Notes under the pieces: generated by a model
Told to the model about the DNA's origin: nothing
Database searches by the model: none
What the model saw: the letters and a program-made list of their open reading frames with translations, nothing else
Source of the DNA: a virus
Length of the DNA stretch: 32,038 nt
Virus record (IMG/VR): IMGVR_UViG_3300046464_000007
Span: 1-32,038 of that record
Strand: one strand, 5' to 3'
Translations under genes and position numbers: made by a program
Part shown: positions 1-7,092 of the stretch, piece by piece
Position numbering within the stretch: the stretch's first letter is position 1
Layout: every line of letters starts with the position of its first letter

Positions 1-1031
1 AAAAACAATTTCCGCTGACCATTAATACTTAGTAAACGGCTATTCACTGCGTTTATTCTATCTCTAACCAGAGCATGGGACTTCTTGGCTTTTACCGCGA
101 ACCCTGCGTTCTGTAAGATCGACAAATCTGTACGACCACCTGCGCTTGTTTTGCGCTGTCTTGATGCTGGGTCTGGATAAACTATTATATGACGATTCGG
201 GTAACGGTCTTTTATCTCCGTAACCATCTCGTCAGTGTTCGACCCATAGATGACAATCTCGTCAACTGCATACAGCATCTCGCCTTTACGAATGCAGATT
301 ACGGCTGACATAGGGTCTAAGTTAAAATCCATACCAATATGTAGAGTACCATCATCCTTGCAATCAACGACAGATAGTTCTCTACTAAATGCATAATATA
401 TCAAACCGCTGTATGTCACAAACTCTGCACAGTATTCTTGATTAAATGTACGCTCATCAAGATCTATTTTAGCCGCTTCAACCTCTGATTCAGGAACATT
501 ACCACCCTGTAAAGTTGTATATTGAAAGCTTGACCAATTTGGTAGGTTATTAACACCAGATGCCCACAAATCATAAAAGTGGTTTCTGCCTTTCGGTGTG
601 CCAATAAAAAGTGCTGAACCTTCTCTATCTGATAATGACGGTCTAATTACTTCGTACCACGCCTCTGGTCGCATATCTGCAAATTCATCTAAAACCACAA
701 AGTCTAAAGCCCTGCCTCTTAAATTATTAGGTTTTTCGGCTCCTTTAAGACTGATAACTGATCCATTAATTAATTTGAGAGTTAAAGTACTTTCGTTAGA
801 CTTATTAATATATTCTTCAGGTATCGTATGAATTAACATATCCCATGCAATTTCTTTTGCAGATCCATAGGTTGGCGCTACATACCAGCAGTTTCTATTC
901 TTACCACTGACAGCCGCTTTAAGAAGTTCGCCTGTTGAGAGAAAGGTCTTGCCAAATCTTCTGCCAGCAACGCAGACACGAAAACGAGATTTAGAACAAA
1001 ATATCTCACTCTGCGGCTTGGTTAATTGCAT
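1..1031 (-). CDS. terL: Terminase large subunit, N-terminal 343 residues (runs off left edge)
   Basis: ATPase and nuclease that translocates concatemeric DNA into proheads. Seen: the gene starts at an ATG (1031-1029) inside the end of terS, overlapping it by 26 nt, and begins MQLTKPQSEIF. The Walker A motif AGRRFGKT lies at about residues 22-29, Walker B VVLDE at 112-116 and the coupling motif GTPKG at 144-148. The RNase H-like nuclease part begins with HIGMDFNLD (Asp235) and includes YPDP near 285. No stop occurs before the window edge. Base 1 corresponds to base 31941, and reading on from 31940 gives an exactly in-frame product of 402 residues, normal for this family. Identification is firm. 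Confidence 0.96.
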   Translation of the reverse strand, partial: MQLTKPQSEIFCSKSRFRVCVAGRRFGKTFLSTGELLKAAVSGKNRNCWYVAPTYGSAKEIAWDMLIHTIPEEYINKSNESTLTLKLINGSVISLKGAEKPNNLRGRALDFVVLDEFADMRPEAWYEVIRPSLSDREGSALFIGTPKGRNHFYDLWASGVNNLPNWSSFQYTTLQGGNVPESEVEAAKIDLDERTFNQEYCAEFVTYSGLIYYAFSRELSVVDCKDDGTLHIGMDFNLDPMSAVICIRKGEMLYAVDEIVIYGSNTDEMVTEIKDRYPNRHIIVYPDPASRQRKTSAGGRTDLSILQNAGFAVKAKKSHALVRDRINAVNSRLLSINGQRKLF

Positions 1032-1386
1032 TACTATCTACGATAATATTAATAGGCGGTATTTCTTGTGCTTCGGTTTCTGTTTCTTTCCAACCAGCTT
1101 GTGTTTTTAGATAGAAAATAGCCGCTGTTGTATTACCCGTTTTAGCTTGAGTTATAAGATTTGCTCCTACTGTTGCAATAGCTTTTGCTTTTCCTTTTTT
1201 ATATTGTGCAGAAACGTGTTCATCGCGCTTTAATATCTCAATAAACGTTCGTCTAGACACTCCTAAATAATCGGCTATTTGTTCTTGATTTAATACAGAA
1301 GCCAATGCACCAACCTCATGCGATTGTTCAGATGTAAGCTCTATTAAAGGTCTACCACCTCCATCGCCTTGATTACCTATTTTCAC
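1006..1386 (-). CDS. terS: Terminase small subunit-like DNA-binding protein
   Basis: Likely recognises phage DNA and hands it to TerL for packaging. The 126-residue protein has a helix-turn-helix at about residues 33-55 (LNQEQIADYLGVSRRTF) followed by a lysine-rich helix and an AIFYLKTQAGWKE segment typical of phage TerS proteins. Its start overlaps the preceding glycosyltransferase stop as ATGA, and its end overlaps the terL start by 26 nt, so the three genes look translationally coupled. The call rests on the HTH, the GRP-containing N-terminus and its place directly before terL. Confidence 0.85.
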   Translation of the reverse strand: MKIGNQGDGGGRPLIELTSEQSHEVGALASVLNQEQIADYLGVSRRTFIEILKRDEHVSAQYKKGKAKAIATVGANLITQAKTGNTTAAIFYLKTQAGWKETETEAQEIPPINIIVDSNAINQAAE

Positions 1387-2252
1387 TTTTTAAATTCCTC
1401 AGACAAAATCATAGGGCAAACATTTTTCCATTTTACCCTGTGATGTAATCTTCTATTGGTAACGCCCATTTCATTAATTGTTACACATGAAGGCGCATAC
1501 ATAACACTGTAAAAACTTTTTACGTAAGTCCCTAAGTCCAAATATATATCAGTCAGTCCACCAGACCCTGCCTGCGTCTGTTTTTGCTCAAGACGTATTC
1601 TAGGTACTGTTATAAACAAACTGCCTTTTAAGCCGTTTTCAGTGTATAAATTAACATCTTCATTAATCCTACCCATAAACTTAAAAGGTCTATCAGTAGA
1701 ACAAAAAAAACTATTCATAACCTTTCTAGAAAACTTGCCTTCACGGTGCAATTTTGCAACCTTAGAGCCTTCACCGCCAATAAAATCACCGCCTTGCGAC
1801 ATAGTAATTGTTTTTGCCCCTGAAGATATATAAAACTCAAGCATTGCTTTAATAATTATATCTAAACTTTTTATGTTAATTTGCCGCGTTATATAATTTT
1901 TATCATTGTCAAAAGTATACCTAAAGCCAGTATAGTCATCGTCAAGTTGCAAAAAGTATTTAATCCCTAACTTTTCTGCAACCACAAAATTATAGTTTCT
2001 AGCATATACAACAGAATTTCTTTGAGTAAAATTATCACCACTATCGGTTATTGCAATAGCGGCTTTTTTAGAAAACACAAAAACTTGACTTCCAAAGTTT
2101 TCTTTATAAGTATCTACTTGCTTGTCCTCGTCATCCACCATAAGAACGATTTTGCCGGTATAACCTTGCTTTTTTAATGTTCTAACTGTATCAACATTAT
2201 TTGCCCTGCCATGAGTTAAGATAAAAACTGCAAAATCAGTTCTATCCTTCAT
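1383..2252 (-). CDS. TET-associated-type glycosyltransferase (TAGT-like)
   Basis: Predicted GT-A fold glycosyltransferase of 289 residues. Seen: an N-terminal strand and loop FILTHGRANN at about residues 10-19, an acidic motif MVDDED at 38-43, RNSVVYARN at 78-86 and the DXD-like metal/nucleotide-sugar motif QLDDDYTGF at 102-110. A conserved NEDVNLY segment lies further on. These match the family described from phages beside TET/JBP dioxygenases and proposed to glycosylate hydroxylated DNA bases. No TET/JBP, thymidylate-synthase-like or other base-modifying gene is visible in this near-complete genome, so the acceptor is uncertain: a DNA base or a protein. It overlaps parB-like by 11 nt and terS by 4 nt. 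Confidence 0.83.
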   Translation of the reverse strand: MKDRTDFAVFILTHGRANNVDTVRTLKKQGYTGKIVLMVDDEDKQVDTYKENFGSQVFVFSKKAAIAITDSGDNFTQRNSVVYARNYNFVVAEKLGIKYFLQLDDDYTGFRYTFDNDKNYITRQINIKSLDIIIKAMLEFYISSGAKTITMSQGGDFIGGEGSKVAKLHREGKFSRKVMNSFFCSTDRPFKFMGRINEDVNLYTENGLKGSLFITVPRIRLEQKQTQAGSGGLTDIYLDLGTYVKSFYSVMYAPSCVTINEMGVTNRRLHHRVKWKNVCPMILSEEFKK

Positions 2253-3018
2253 TTGGATAATCCTTCACATATTGTTTTGATATAGTTTCGGATAATTTAA
2301 CATAGCCTAGCTCTATAGCTTTGTTAAAATCTATAATAACTAACGCGCTATTTTCCATTAATTCTTGGCATTCTTTACTTGCGTGGGCATAATAATTAGC
2401 TATAGACTCAAAATGAAGTACAGTATGTCTACCTGCCGCCAACATTAGAAAATCTTTTTCTGCTTGAGGTAGATTTGCATTTTTTATTTCTTCTACCAAT
2501 TCAAAAGTTCTTAAATCGTCATACAGCTCGGTTATATCTGGTTTCTCGCCTTTTGGTTCATAAGTAGGTATTTCTACCTTTTTGGTATATGCATCGTCAC
2601 CAAAGCTATCCAGTGTCGTCTCACCTAATATTTCCATTATTTTATCTTTGTCAAAACCTAATAATGCAATATCAAATTCAGCATCCAAAAGCATATCAAT
2701 TTCAAGTTTTAATAACTCTTCATTCCAACCTGCATTTAATGCCAGTTGATTATCAGCTATAACGTATGCTTTACGCTGTGCTTGTGTAAGCCCTTTTAGC
2801 GTAATAGTAGGGACTTCATCAAGACCTAGCAACTGCGCGGCCTGTAGACGACCATGCCCTGCAATAATACCGCCATCATGATCTATTAAGATAGGATTAG
2901 TAAATCCAAATTCCTTTATGCTTGCCGCTACTTGTTGTACTTGCTGTTCACTGTGAGTTCTTGAGTTGTTTACGTAGGGGACAAGTTCCCCAGTTGACTT
3001 GTACTCTATAGATAGCAT
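2242..3018 (-). CDS. ParB/sulfiredoxin-like N-domain protein
   Basis: A ParB-type nuclease or nucleotide-binding domain fills about residues 5-125: VNNSRTHSEQQV (16-27), the signature IIAGHGRLQAAQLLG (51-65) and ADNQLALNAGW (88-98). In phages this domain is often fused or linked to DNA methyltransferases or modification genes. Here the remaining C-terminal half (about 140-258) is a helical domain without a recognised catalytic motif, and the neighbour is a glycosyltransferase. The start is TAATG-coupled to the upstream 78-residue gene. It may cut, bind or use CTP or ATP on DNA. A role in marking or licensing DNA for modification or packaging is inference from position. Confidence 0.85.
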   Translation of the reverse strand: MLSIEYKSTGELVPYVNNSRTHSEQQVQQVAASIKEFGFTNPILIDHDGGIIAGHGRLQAAQLLGLDEVPTITLKGLTQAQRKAYVIADNQLALNAGWNEELLKLEIDMLLDAEFDIALLGFDKDKIMEILGETTLDSFGDDAYTKKVEIPTYEPKGEKPDITELYDDLRTFELVEEIKNANLPQAEKDFLMLAAGRHTVLHFESIANYYAHASKECQELMENSALVIIDFNKAIELGYVKLSETISKQYVKDYPNEG

Positions 3019-3254
3019 TAGACCTCAGTACCAAATAATTCTTCGGATAATGGTTGTGGGATTATAGGAATAGAAGGTGGCTGATTAAGCTTTACGTTTA
3101 CTTCTTCACACCAGTTTAAAATCTCTTCTCTAACTTGCTGTCGATTATACTCTGGATAAGTTAAAGTCTGGGTAATCGCATCGATCTTTTCGACTAATTC
3201 TACCCAACCTCTGTCATTTGCTTCGTTAATTTTAGATACTAATTGCAACTCCAT
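3018..3254 (-). CDS. Small hypothetical protein, first gene of the ParB-glycosyltransferase-terminase operon
   Basis: I do not recognise this 78-residue protein. It is mainly helical with Trp residues at WVELVEKID and ILNWCEEV and a proline-rich patch (QPPSIPIIPQP) near the C-terminus. No membrane segment or signal peptide is visible. A well-formed promoter lies about 30-60 bp upstream (3284-3312), and its TAA stop overlaps the next ATG, so it leads the operon that continues into parB-like, the glycosyltransferase, terS and terL. The C-terminal proline segment could be a flexible interaction tail. Confidence 0.7.
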   Translation of the reverse strand: MELQLVSKINEANDRGWVELVEKIDAITQTLTYPEYNRQQVREEILNWCEEVNVKLNQPPSIPIIPQPLSEELFGTEV

Positions 3255-3283
3255 ACTATCACCTGTATGTAATTAGTTGCTAC

Positions 3284-3312
3284 ATTGTACTACATATAAC
3301 TAAAAGTGTTAA
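3284..3312 (-). promoter_or_regulatory. Sigma-70-type promoter for the ParB-glycosyltransferase-terminase operon
   Basis: On the minus strand the -35 box TTAACA (3312-3307) and the -10 box TACAAT (3289-3284) each match consensus at five of six positions and are separated by exactly 17 bp. They precede the ATG at 3254 by a suitable distance. The -10 region also carries the pentamer ATGTA twice, a possible operator. The promoter overlaps the end of the 21-residue gene at 3309-3374. Confidence 0.65.
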
Positions 3313-3374
3313 TTAAATTCATCTTTTGCTATAGCGCATAAGGCAAGCAAGCAAAAAGCCATAAAAAACATCAT
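3309..3374 (-). CDS. Hydrophobic 21-residue micropeptide
   Basis: A short gene preceded by a strong ribosome site (AGGAGG seven bases from the first of two consecutive ATGs). The product begins MMFFMAFCLLALCAIA and ends KDEFN: a single hydrophobic segment with a short acidic tail, possibly a membrane peptide or a cleaved signal-like sequence. Nothing similar is known to me by function. The consensus-strength ribosome site is the main reason to accept so short a gene. A possible promoter lies just upstream (3398-3427). Confidence 0.5.
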   Translation of the reverse strand: MMFFMAFCLLALCAIAKDEFN

Positions 3375-3397
3375 AACTACCTCCTGTTTAGAGGCGC

Positions 3398-3427
3398 ATT
3401 TTATCTATATAAAACAACAAGTTGTAA
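3398..3427 (-). promoter_or_regulatory. Possible promoter before the 21-residue micropeptide
   Basis: On the minus strand, TTACAA (3427-3422) and TAAAAT (3403-3398) are separated by 18 bp in an A/T-rich stretch. The match is moderate and this genome is A/T rich, so chance resemblance is possible. Confidence 0.32.
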
Positions 3428-3498
3428 TGTTATTTTTGCATTAATCATATGCGTATAGTTAATAGTCCGTTGCGACCACCAGTGGACTAATCTGGCTC

Positions 3499-3518
3499 AA
3501 AAGGCGAGGGGTAGCCTT
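3499..3518 (-). terminator. Possible weak terminator after the 37-residue membrane protein
   Basis: On the minus strand AAGGC (3518-3514) pairs with GCCTT (3505-3501) across an eight-base loop and runs into TTTTG just after the stop codon of the small gene at 3522. The five-pair stem and short T run make it weak. A second dyad, TAGTCC/GGACTA (3463-3489), follows at once. Confidence 0.3.
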
Positions 3519-3521
3519 GGT

Positions 3522-3635
3522 CTATTTGTTTTTTTCTTCGTATCTTTTTTGTGCGTCTTGTAATAACAGCCATGCCCCTGATAATAATACTCCAAATACT
3601 GCTAATCCTATTACACCGATTACTATATCTAACAT
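3522..3635 (-). CDS. Small single-span membrane protein (37 residues)
   Basis: The product starts MLDIVIGVIGLAVFGVLL, a single hydrophobic span, followed by a charged cytoplasmic-type tail ending QKRYEEKNK. The ATG follows the upstream stop by one base (TAAT-ATG) and has a GAGGGCA ribosome site inside the end of the previous gene. Function unknown. Small membrane proteins of this shape are common in phage early regions. Confidence 0.6.
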   Translation of the reverse strand: MLDIVIGVIGLAVFGVLLSGAWLLLQDAQKRYEEKNK

Positions 3636-3636
3636 A

Positions 3637-3990
3637 TTATTGCCCTCTGTTGTAACCTGCAAACTGCTCTACAGGCGTATTGTTTACTTCATCATATACT
3701 TCTTGTACTAATTCACGCAATGTTGGCTCTAAGGTCAGGTATATGTCATCTCGTAAAACACCTGCTACTATTTCGTTATCAGAATCGTTGTACAGAAAAT
3801 TTAAGAACTGCCGTCTGTCAAGTATAGGATGAGGTAGTATATCGTCCCACCAACTTTCCATTGCATTTAAAAACGCATAACAAAAATGATCTTTCCAATC
3901 ACAATCTAAATCTAGAATGTCTCCATCCCACTTAACGTCCATAGATTGAATGCTGTTAGCGATATTGTCTCTAGCTATTAAAATAGACAT
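3637..3990 (-). CDS. Hypothetical acidic protein
   Basis: An acidic 117-residue protein that I do not recognise. It is rich in Asp and Trp (DILDLDCDWKD, ESWWDDILP) and has a helical C-terminal half. The ATG at 3990 is preferred over an in-frame GTG at 3996 because it overlaps the upstream TAA (TAATG) and has GGGGG at ribosome-site distance. It sits among other small early genes under the 4.4-kb promoter. Acidic, DNA-mimic-like composition is compatible with a host-takeover or anti-defence role, but nothing shows this directly. Confidence 0.65.
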   Translation of the reverse strand: MSILIARDNIANSIQSMDVKWDGDILDLDCDWKDHFCYAFLNAMESWWDDILPHPILDRRQFLNFLYNDSDNEIVAGVLRDDIYLTLEPTLRELVQEVYDEVNNTPVEQFAGYNRGQ

Positions 3991-4157
3991 TAGCACACCC
4001 CCAAATTAATACAGTCGTTGTAACCCATATTAGATACAACGCAGTACAAGAAAAATACGATCCCAGCAAGGGCTAGGTCTTTTAAATCATTCTTTCTGCG
4101 AATACGCTTAACGTCTTTAGCGCGTAGGTGTGATAAATAACATTCGTTGACTTTCAT
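3990..4157 (-). CDS. Small membrane protein with a basic N-terminus (55 residues)
   Basis: The N-terminal half is strongly basic (HLRAKDVKRIRRKNDLK), followed by one hydrophobic segment, ALAGIVFFLYCVVSN, and a short Cys-containing tail. Start and stop are both TAATG-coupled to the neighbours. The ribosome site AAGGAGGTGGCG lies within the last codons of the preceding gene. Its first codons (MKVNE) and the 30 bp around its start resemble those of the 51-residue gene at 10246-10401 (MNINE), which is also preceded by a 79-residue gene. Function unknown. Confidence 0.6.
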   Translation of the reverse strand: MKVNECYLSHLRAKDVKRIRRKNDLKDLALAGIVFFLYCVVSNMGYNDCINLGVC

Positions 4158-4396
4158 TACGCCACCTCCTTGTAGAAATCAGCAATTTCATCCCAGTTAA
4201 TTTCGCTAATATCCATAAAATCCATAATGACATCATCGAGATGTTTGGTCTCTAAAGCCCAATGATCTAAGAATATTTCTTGAATAAGATCAGCAGTAAC
4301 TTCGTAGCCATCTTCTAAATAACCTTGAAGCAAACCACCAAAATGTAAATTAATAAGCCAAGTATTGCGATTAGTCCAACCGTTGTAATCTGCCAT
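4157..4396 (-). CDS. Small NGWTNRNTW-type phage protein (DUF7249-like)
   Basis: A 79-residue acidic protein beginning MADYNGWTNRNTWLINLHF. The N-terminal WTNRNTW signature is common in small phage and plasmid proteins near antirestriction-like genes, but no activity is established. The C-terminal part is helical and acidic (HLDDVIMDFMDISEINWDE). It lies directly behind the duplicated promoter/operator at 4413-4471, so it is probably an early, highly expressed protein. Its final codons double as the ribosome site of the next gene. Confidence 0.75.
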   Translation of the reverse strand: MADYNGWTNRNTWLINLHFGGLLQGYLEDGYEVTADLIQEIFLDHWALETKHLDDVIMDFMDISEINWDEIADFYKEVA

Positions 4397-4412
4397 GTTT
4401 TATACCTCTTTA

Positions 4413-4471
4413 ATTGATTGAGGTAACATTATTATACAATTTAACAGTAATGTAAACTATTTTGTTAATTA
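4413..4471 (-). promoter_or_regulatory. Early promoter with operator, copy B
   Basis: On the minus strand the -35 box TTTACA (4456-4451) is followed by AATAAT at 17 bp (4433-4428) or TATAAT at 14 bp (4436-4431). The flanks carry imperfect inverted arms AGTTTACATT and AATGTTACCT. The segment aligns without gaps to copy A at 10659-10717: both borders are nearly identical and only the centre differs. This points to a shared regulator for two early transcription units. Confidence 0.7.
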
Positions 4472-4854
4472 AATGATACAGGGCTGTAGTGTTCGTCTAA
4501 TTCCATCTTGCGATGCTCTAGCCTGTAGTGTTTGGCAATTTCTGATCTAAGTTGTTTGTTGGTTTTCATTAGCTGGTTTTTCTTTTCTAATAGCATATCC
4601 ATATGACCTATGCCTAAGTATTCTAATAACCATGCAGTAAACTCTGTGGGGTTCTCTGTGTAGTAGCGATGACATCCGTGACACATACAAACAAGATTGT
4701 CTAAACTGTATCTGACGCTTTTTGCTCGTCTACCATGTATATGACAGCACTCCATTCTGGCATCTTGTACTCCGCAATGCTCACAGGTGTAGTTAGATTT
4801 TAGTCTAACGACTTTGCTCGTCCAAGTATCTGCGGCATCAATCTTTATTGGCAT
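4465..4854 (-). CDS. HNH-type nuclease (NinG-like zinc-binding fold)
   Basis: A 129-residue protein with paired cysteine knuckles CEHC (24-27) and CMCHGCHRYY (56-65) around a central CCHIHGRR (36-43). This is the arrangement of phage HNH/NinG-type recombination nucleases, which bind zinc and cut branched or double-stranded DNA. The C-terminal third (from about residue 78) is a basic helical arm. It overlaps the upstream DUF3310 gene by 17 nt and ends just before promoter copy B, closing the early replication and recombination operon. Confidence 0.78.
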   Translation of the reverse strand: MPIKIDAADTWTSKVVRLKSNYTCEHCGVQDARMECCHIHGRRAKSVRYSLDNLVCMCHGCHRYYTENPTEFTAWLLEYLGIGHMDMLLEKKNQLMKTNKQLRSEIAKHYRLEHRKMELDEHYSPVSFN

Positions 4855-5047
4855 ACTCTAGCTCCAGTAGTAATTCGCAGTAGTGTATGGCTTTGCGTAT
4901 GTCCTCTGCACCATTCTTTTTTCTAGTCACGTACTTAATGACATTTCCCCTTAAATAATCAAGTTGGTTTTTATATATAAACTCAACTGGCTGGATTGGT
5001 AGTTTGTAATGATTGCCACCTATTTGACTATCTAATGCTTTACCCAT
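4838..5047 (-). CDS. DUF3310 family protein
   Basis: A 69-residue protein with the DUF3310 pattern: SQIGGNHYKLPIQPVEFI at residues 7-24, then YLRGNVIKYVTRKKN and a DIRKAIHYCELLLE helix. DUF3310 proteins occur very widely in phages and resemble a fragment of MazG-like nucleotide-processing helices, but no activity is proven. It overlaps both neighbours by 16-17 nt, so translation is coupled. Confidence 0.88.
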   Translation of the reverse strand: MGKALDSQIGGNHYKLPIQPVEFIYKNQLDYLRGNVIKYVTRKKNGAEDIRKAIHYCELLLELEYANKD

Positions 5048-5217
5048 TCGTCTTTTTCCTTGACAGTAATTTCTTGAGGCATATCAAGATCACAGCGAGG
5101 GCAGATACCGTAAGCGCAATTGTCATCCCCAAGCCAGTACTCCAAAGTATGTCCGCAATCACAGTATAGCTTTTTAAGATTGTGACAGCCTGAGTGTAAC
5201 TTTGTAACATTACTCAT
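5032..5217 (-). CDS. Small zinc-ribbon protein
   Basis: A 61-residue protein with two metal-binding knuckles: CDCGHTLEYW near residues 19-28 and CPRCDLDMP near 39-47. It is probably a zinc ribbon acting in nucleic-acid or protein binding. The start overlaps the metallophosphoesterase end by 8 nt and the stop overlaps DUF3310. It resembles many uncharacterised early phage zinc ribbons, and nothing points to a specific partner. Confidence 0.72.
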   Translation of the reverse strand: MSNVTKLHSGCHNLKKLYCDCGHTLEYWLGDDNCAYGICPRCDLDMPQEITVKEKDEWVKH

Positions 5218-6382
5218 TACCGACCTTTATCTTAACCCTAGAATCTTCACCGTGGTCTTTGTGATAAACAACAGAAGTCATTGACCGTTCTGATCCGTAT
5301 CCAGAATCCGAATGCCACTGATCTGTAGAAGTTAAAGATCCCCAATGCTCGAAATGCATTGAGCCAACTTCTCTTGCTGTGTGATGATGTATATGTCCAA
5401 GATGACAATACCTGTTTTTACTTTGCGACCATTCATTATCTAGATTTTTTATTACAGTCTGTAAAATCTGCTCGTGCTTTATCCTGTCACCGTGATGAAA
5501 AACAAAAAGGTTATTCTCCCACTGGTAATGTATAAACTTTGAATAATTTGGCAACACGTTAACGCGTGGCTCTTTGTCATACAGAATCTCAAGACAACTG
5601 GATAAGTGACAGGCCATGTCAGAATCGTGATTTCCTCTGACGTTAATCACAACAACTTGCTTATGCGTCCTTAACATTTTGTCAATTAGTATCTGAAAAA
5701 GTCTGCCGCCTAGTTTAAATGTTTTTCCTATTCTAGTGTCAACATCTACCCTCGTACCTGCGGTTGTTTCATTCTTGCTCGAGTCAGCGTGAAAAAAATC
5801 ACCTACATTAAGCAGAACACCAATCTCTGCATCACCAACTCTGTTTGCTAATCTCTCAGTTGAATCTAATAATATTTGGCTTGCTATCTTTACGTCCCAA
5901 TCATCATCGTCTAGCTTAGTTTCACTATCAGCCAACATACCAAAATGATGATCGCCTATAATATACATTGCTAAGTAATCGGAGTTTACTTTAGATGGTT
6001 CTTTGACTGCTTTTTTAAACCCTGTTAAATCGTCTTTTAAGCCCTCTAGCATATAATCAAGACGTTGCTTTAAGCTTTGTTTGTCTGGCTCTTGTATAAC
6101 CCACTGTAAGGCGACAGAGCCATCTTCCTTGTATGCAGTTGATATTCTTTTAGCGTTAAAGCCTTCTGCTGTTTGATGTATCAAATCTCTGTGAGGTGCT
6201 ACGCCTTGGGATGCGGCTCTTCTTGACAGGCGTTCTATTAGTTTATCAACGCTTCGCCTATTACATTTTAAAAATTCAGAGGCTTTGGTGTTAGAACCAT
6301 ATTTAATAACTGCGCTGAGAACTTCTTGCTGTCTGTCCGTGTCTGCAAACTCTAGTAAAACGTTTGGGTCTACCCTAGCCAT
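5210..6382 (-). CDS. HTH plus calcineurin-like metallophosphoesterase
   Basis: A 390-residue protein with an N-terminal helix-turn-helix (about residues 18-50, YGSNTKASEFLKCNRRSVDK) and a C-terminal calcineurin-like phosphoesterase. All metal-ligand motifs are present: GDHHFG (143-148), NVGDFFH (192-198), RGNHD (249-253), HHGD (296-299) and GHIHHH (329-334). The architecture is frequent in phage replication modules and is close to Mre11/SbcD-type nucleases by fold; a nuclease or phosphatase acting on DNA ends is likely. An AGGAGGT ribosome site lies in the end of the NinB-like gene, and the start is TGA-ATG coupled. Confidence 0.88.
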   Translation of the reverse strand: MARVDPNVLLEFADTDRQQEVLSAVIKYGSNTKASEFLKCNRRSVDKLIERLSRRAASQGVAPHRDLIHQTAEGFNAKRISTAYKEDGSVALQWVIQEPDKQSLKQRLDYMLEGLKDDLTGFKKAVKEPSKVNSDYLAMYIIGDHHFGMLADSETKLDDDDWDVKIASQILLDSTERLANRVGDAEIGVLLNVGDFFHADSSKNETTAGTRVDVDTRIGKTFKLGGRLFQILIDKMLRTHKQVVVINVRGNHDSDMACHLSSCLEILYDKEPRVNVLPNYSKFIHYQWENNLFVFHHGDRIKHEQILQTVIKNLDNEWSQSKNRYCHLGHIHHHTAREVGSMHFEHWGSLTSTDQWHSDSGYGSERSMTSVVYHKDHGEDSRVKIKVGNE

Positions 6383-6850
6383 TCAAACCTCCTGTTGGTT
6401 TTTTAGCTTTTGATATTCCGAATGTTCTGGAACATCTAATAACACCCCATTATCTCTAGCCCAATGATACACGTTATCCATAAAATACACCATTTCGCCT
6501 TTATCTAAGTGGCTGGTGTGCTTTACCTGACCTTCGATTACCGTTTTACCAACCTTGATATCTTCTAATCCAAGAAACCTTTGTTTCATCATAAGCTTCA
6601 TATTTTCTTTCGTTGCGTTGGGAACTTTTGCAATAAAGTGTTTAGACATCTGTTCACACCATTTATGGAACAAAGAATTCTGATTTAAAGTGCGAGGATT
6701 AGTATATGGTAATAGTTTTATAGCTATGGGTTTAGAATAGTCCCAATCTAAAATCTGTTTGATTAAGTGTGGCATTTTTTTTTCGGCTTCGTGTTTATCG
6801 TTAAACTTCACAAAAACCCCCTGTGTTAGATCAATTTTTTCTTCAGCCAT
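6383..6850 (-). CDS. NinB/Orf-like recombination protein
   Basis: A 155-residue protein carrying the NinB hallmark NPRTLNQNSLFHKWC at residues 51-65 and a downstream helical part (QRFLGLEDIK). NinB (lambda Orf) proteins are recombination mediators that bind single-stranded DNA or SSB and replace host RecFOR. That fits the annealing protein, exonuclease and SSB-like genes upstream. It overlaps the upstream HTH gene by 25 nt and abuts the metallophosphoesterase. Confidence 0.85.
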   Translation of the reverse strand: MAEEKIDLTQGVFVKFNDKHEAEKKMPHLIKQILDWDYSKPIAIKLLPYTNPRTLNQNSLFHKWCEQMSKHFIAKVPNATKENMKLMMKQRFLGLEDIKVGKTVIEGQVKHTSHLDKGEMVYFMDNVYHWARDNGVLLDVPEHSEYQKLKNQQEV

Positions 6851-7092
6851 TTTTGAGATAAAGTCATCGTGGTTTTGTGTCTGTTTCTGTTTCTATAAGT
6901 ACCTGCGTTAAAGTTTTCTAAAATCAACTCTTCATCAGTGCAGATTGATGAACCATTTAGTCGGTATCTAATAGTACTAGAAGATTGTCCAGAAATTTCT
7001 GCTAACTCTTTCACAGTGTAATAACGACCGTTGACTAGATCTTTTGACTTACCCTCATATAATATTTTCTTGGCTTTAAATAACTGTGCCAT
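6826..7092 (-). CDS. Small helix-turn-helix protein
   Basis: An 88-residue basic protein. Residues from about 22 onward (YYTVKELAEISGQSSSTIRY) form a helix-turn-helix, followed by an Arg/Lys-rich tail (YRNRNRHK). I chose ATG 7092 because GGAGAG precedes it by four bases; an in-frame ATG at 7104 lacks such a site. It is probably a DNA-binding regulator or accessory factor of the replication genes on either side. Confidence 0.7.
   Translation of the reverse strand: MAQLFKAKKILYEGKSKDLVNGRYYTVKELAEISGQSSSTIRYRLNGSSICTDEELILENFNAGTYRNRNRHKTTMTLSQKWLKKKLI

Noticed and set aside
598-831. Plus-strand open frame of 77 codons
   Set aside because: It is the complement of the terL ATPase region, with no ribosome site and no recognisable protein.
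3018-3312. Tandem ATGTA words near the 3.29-kb promoter considered as iterons
   Set aside because: Only two short copies lie within a promoter, so they are too few and too short for an origin.
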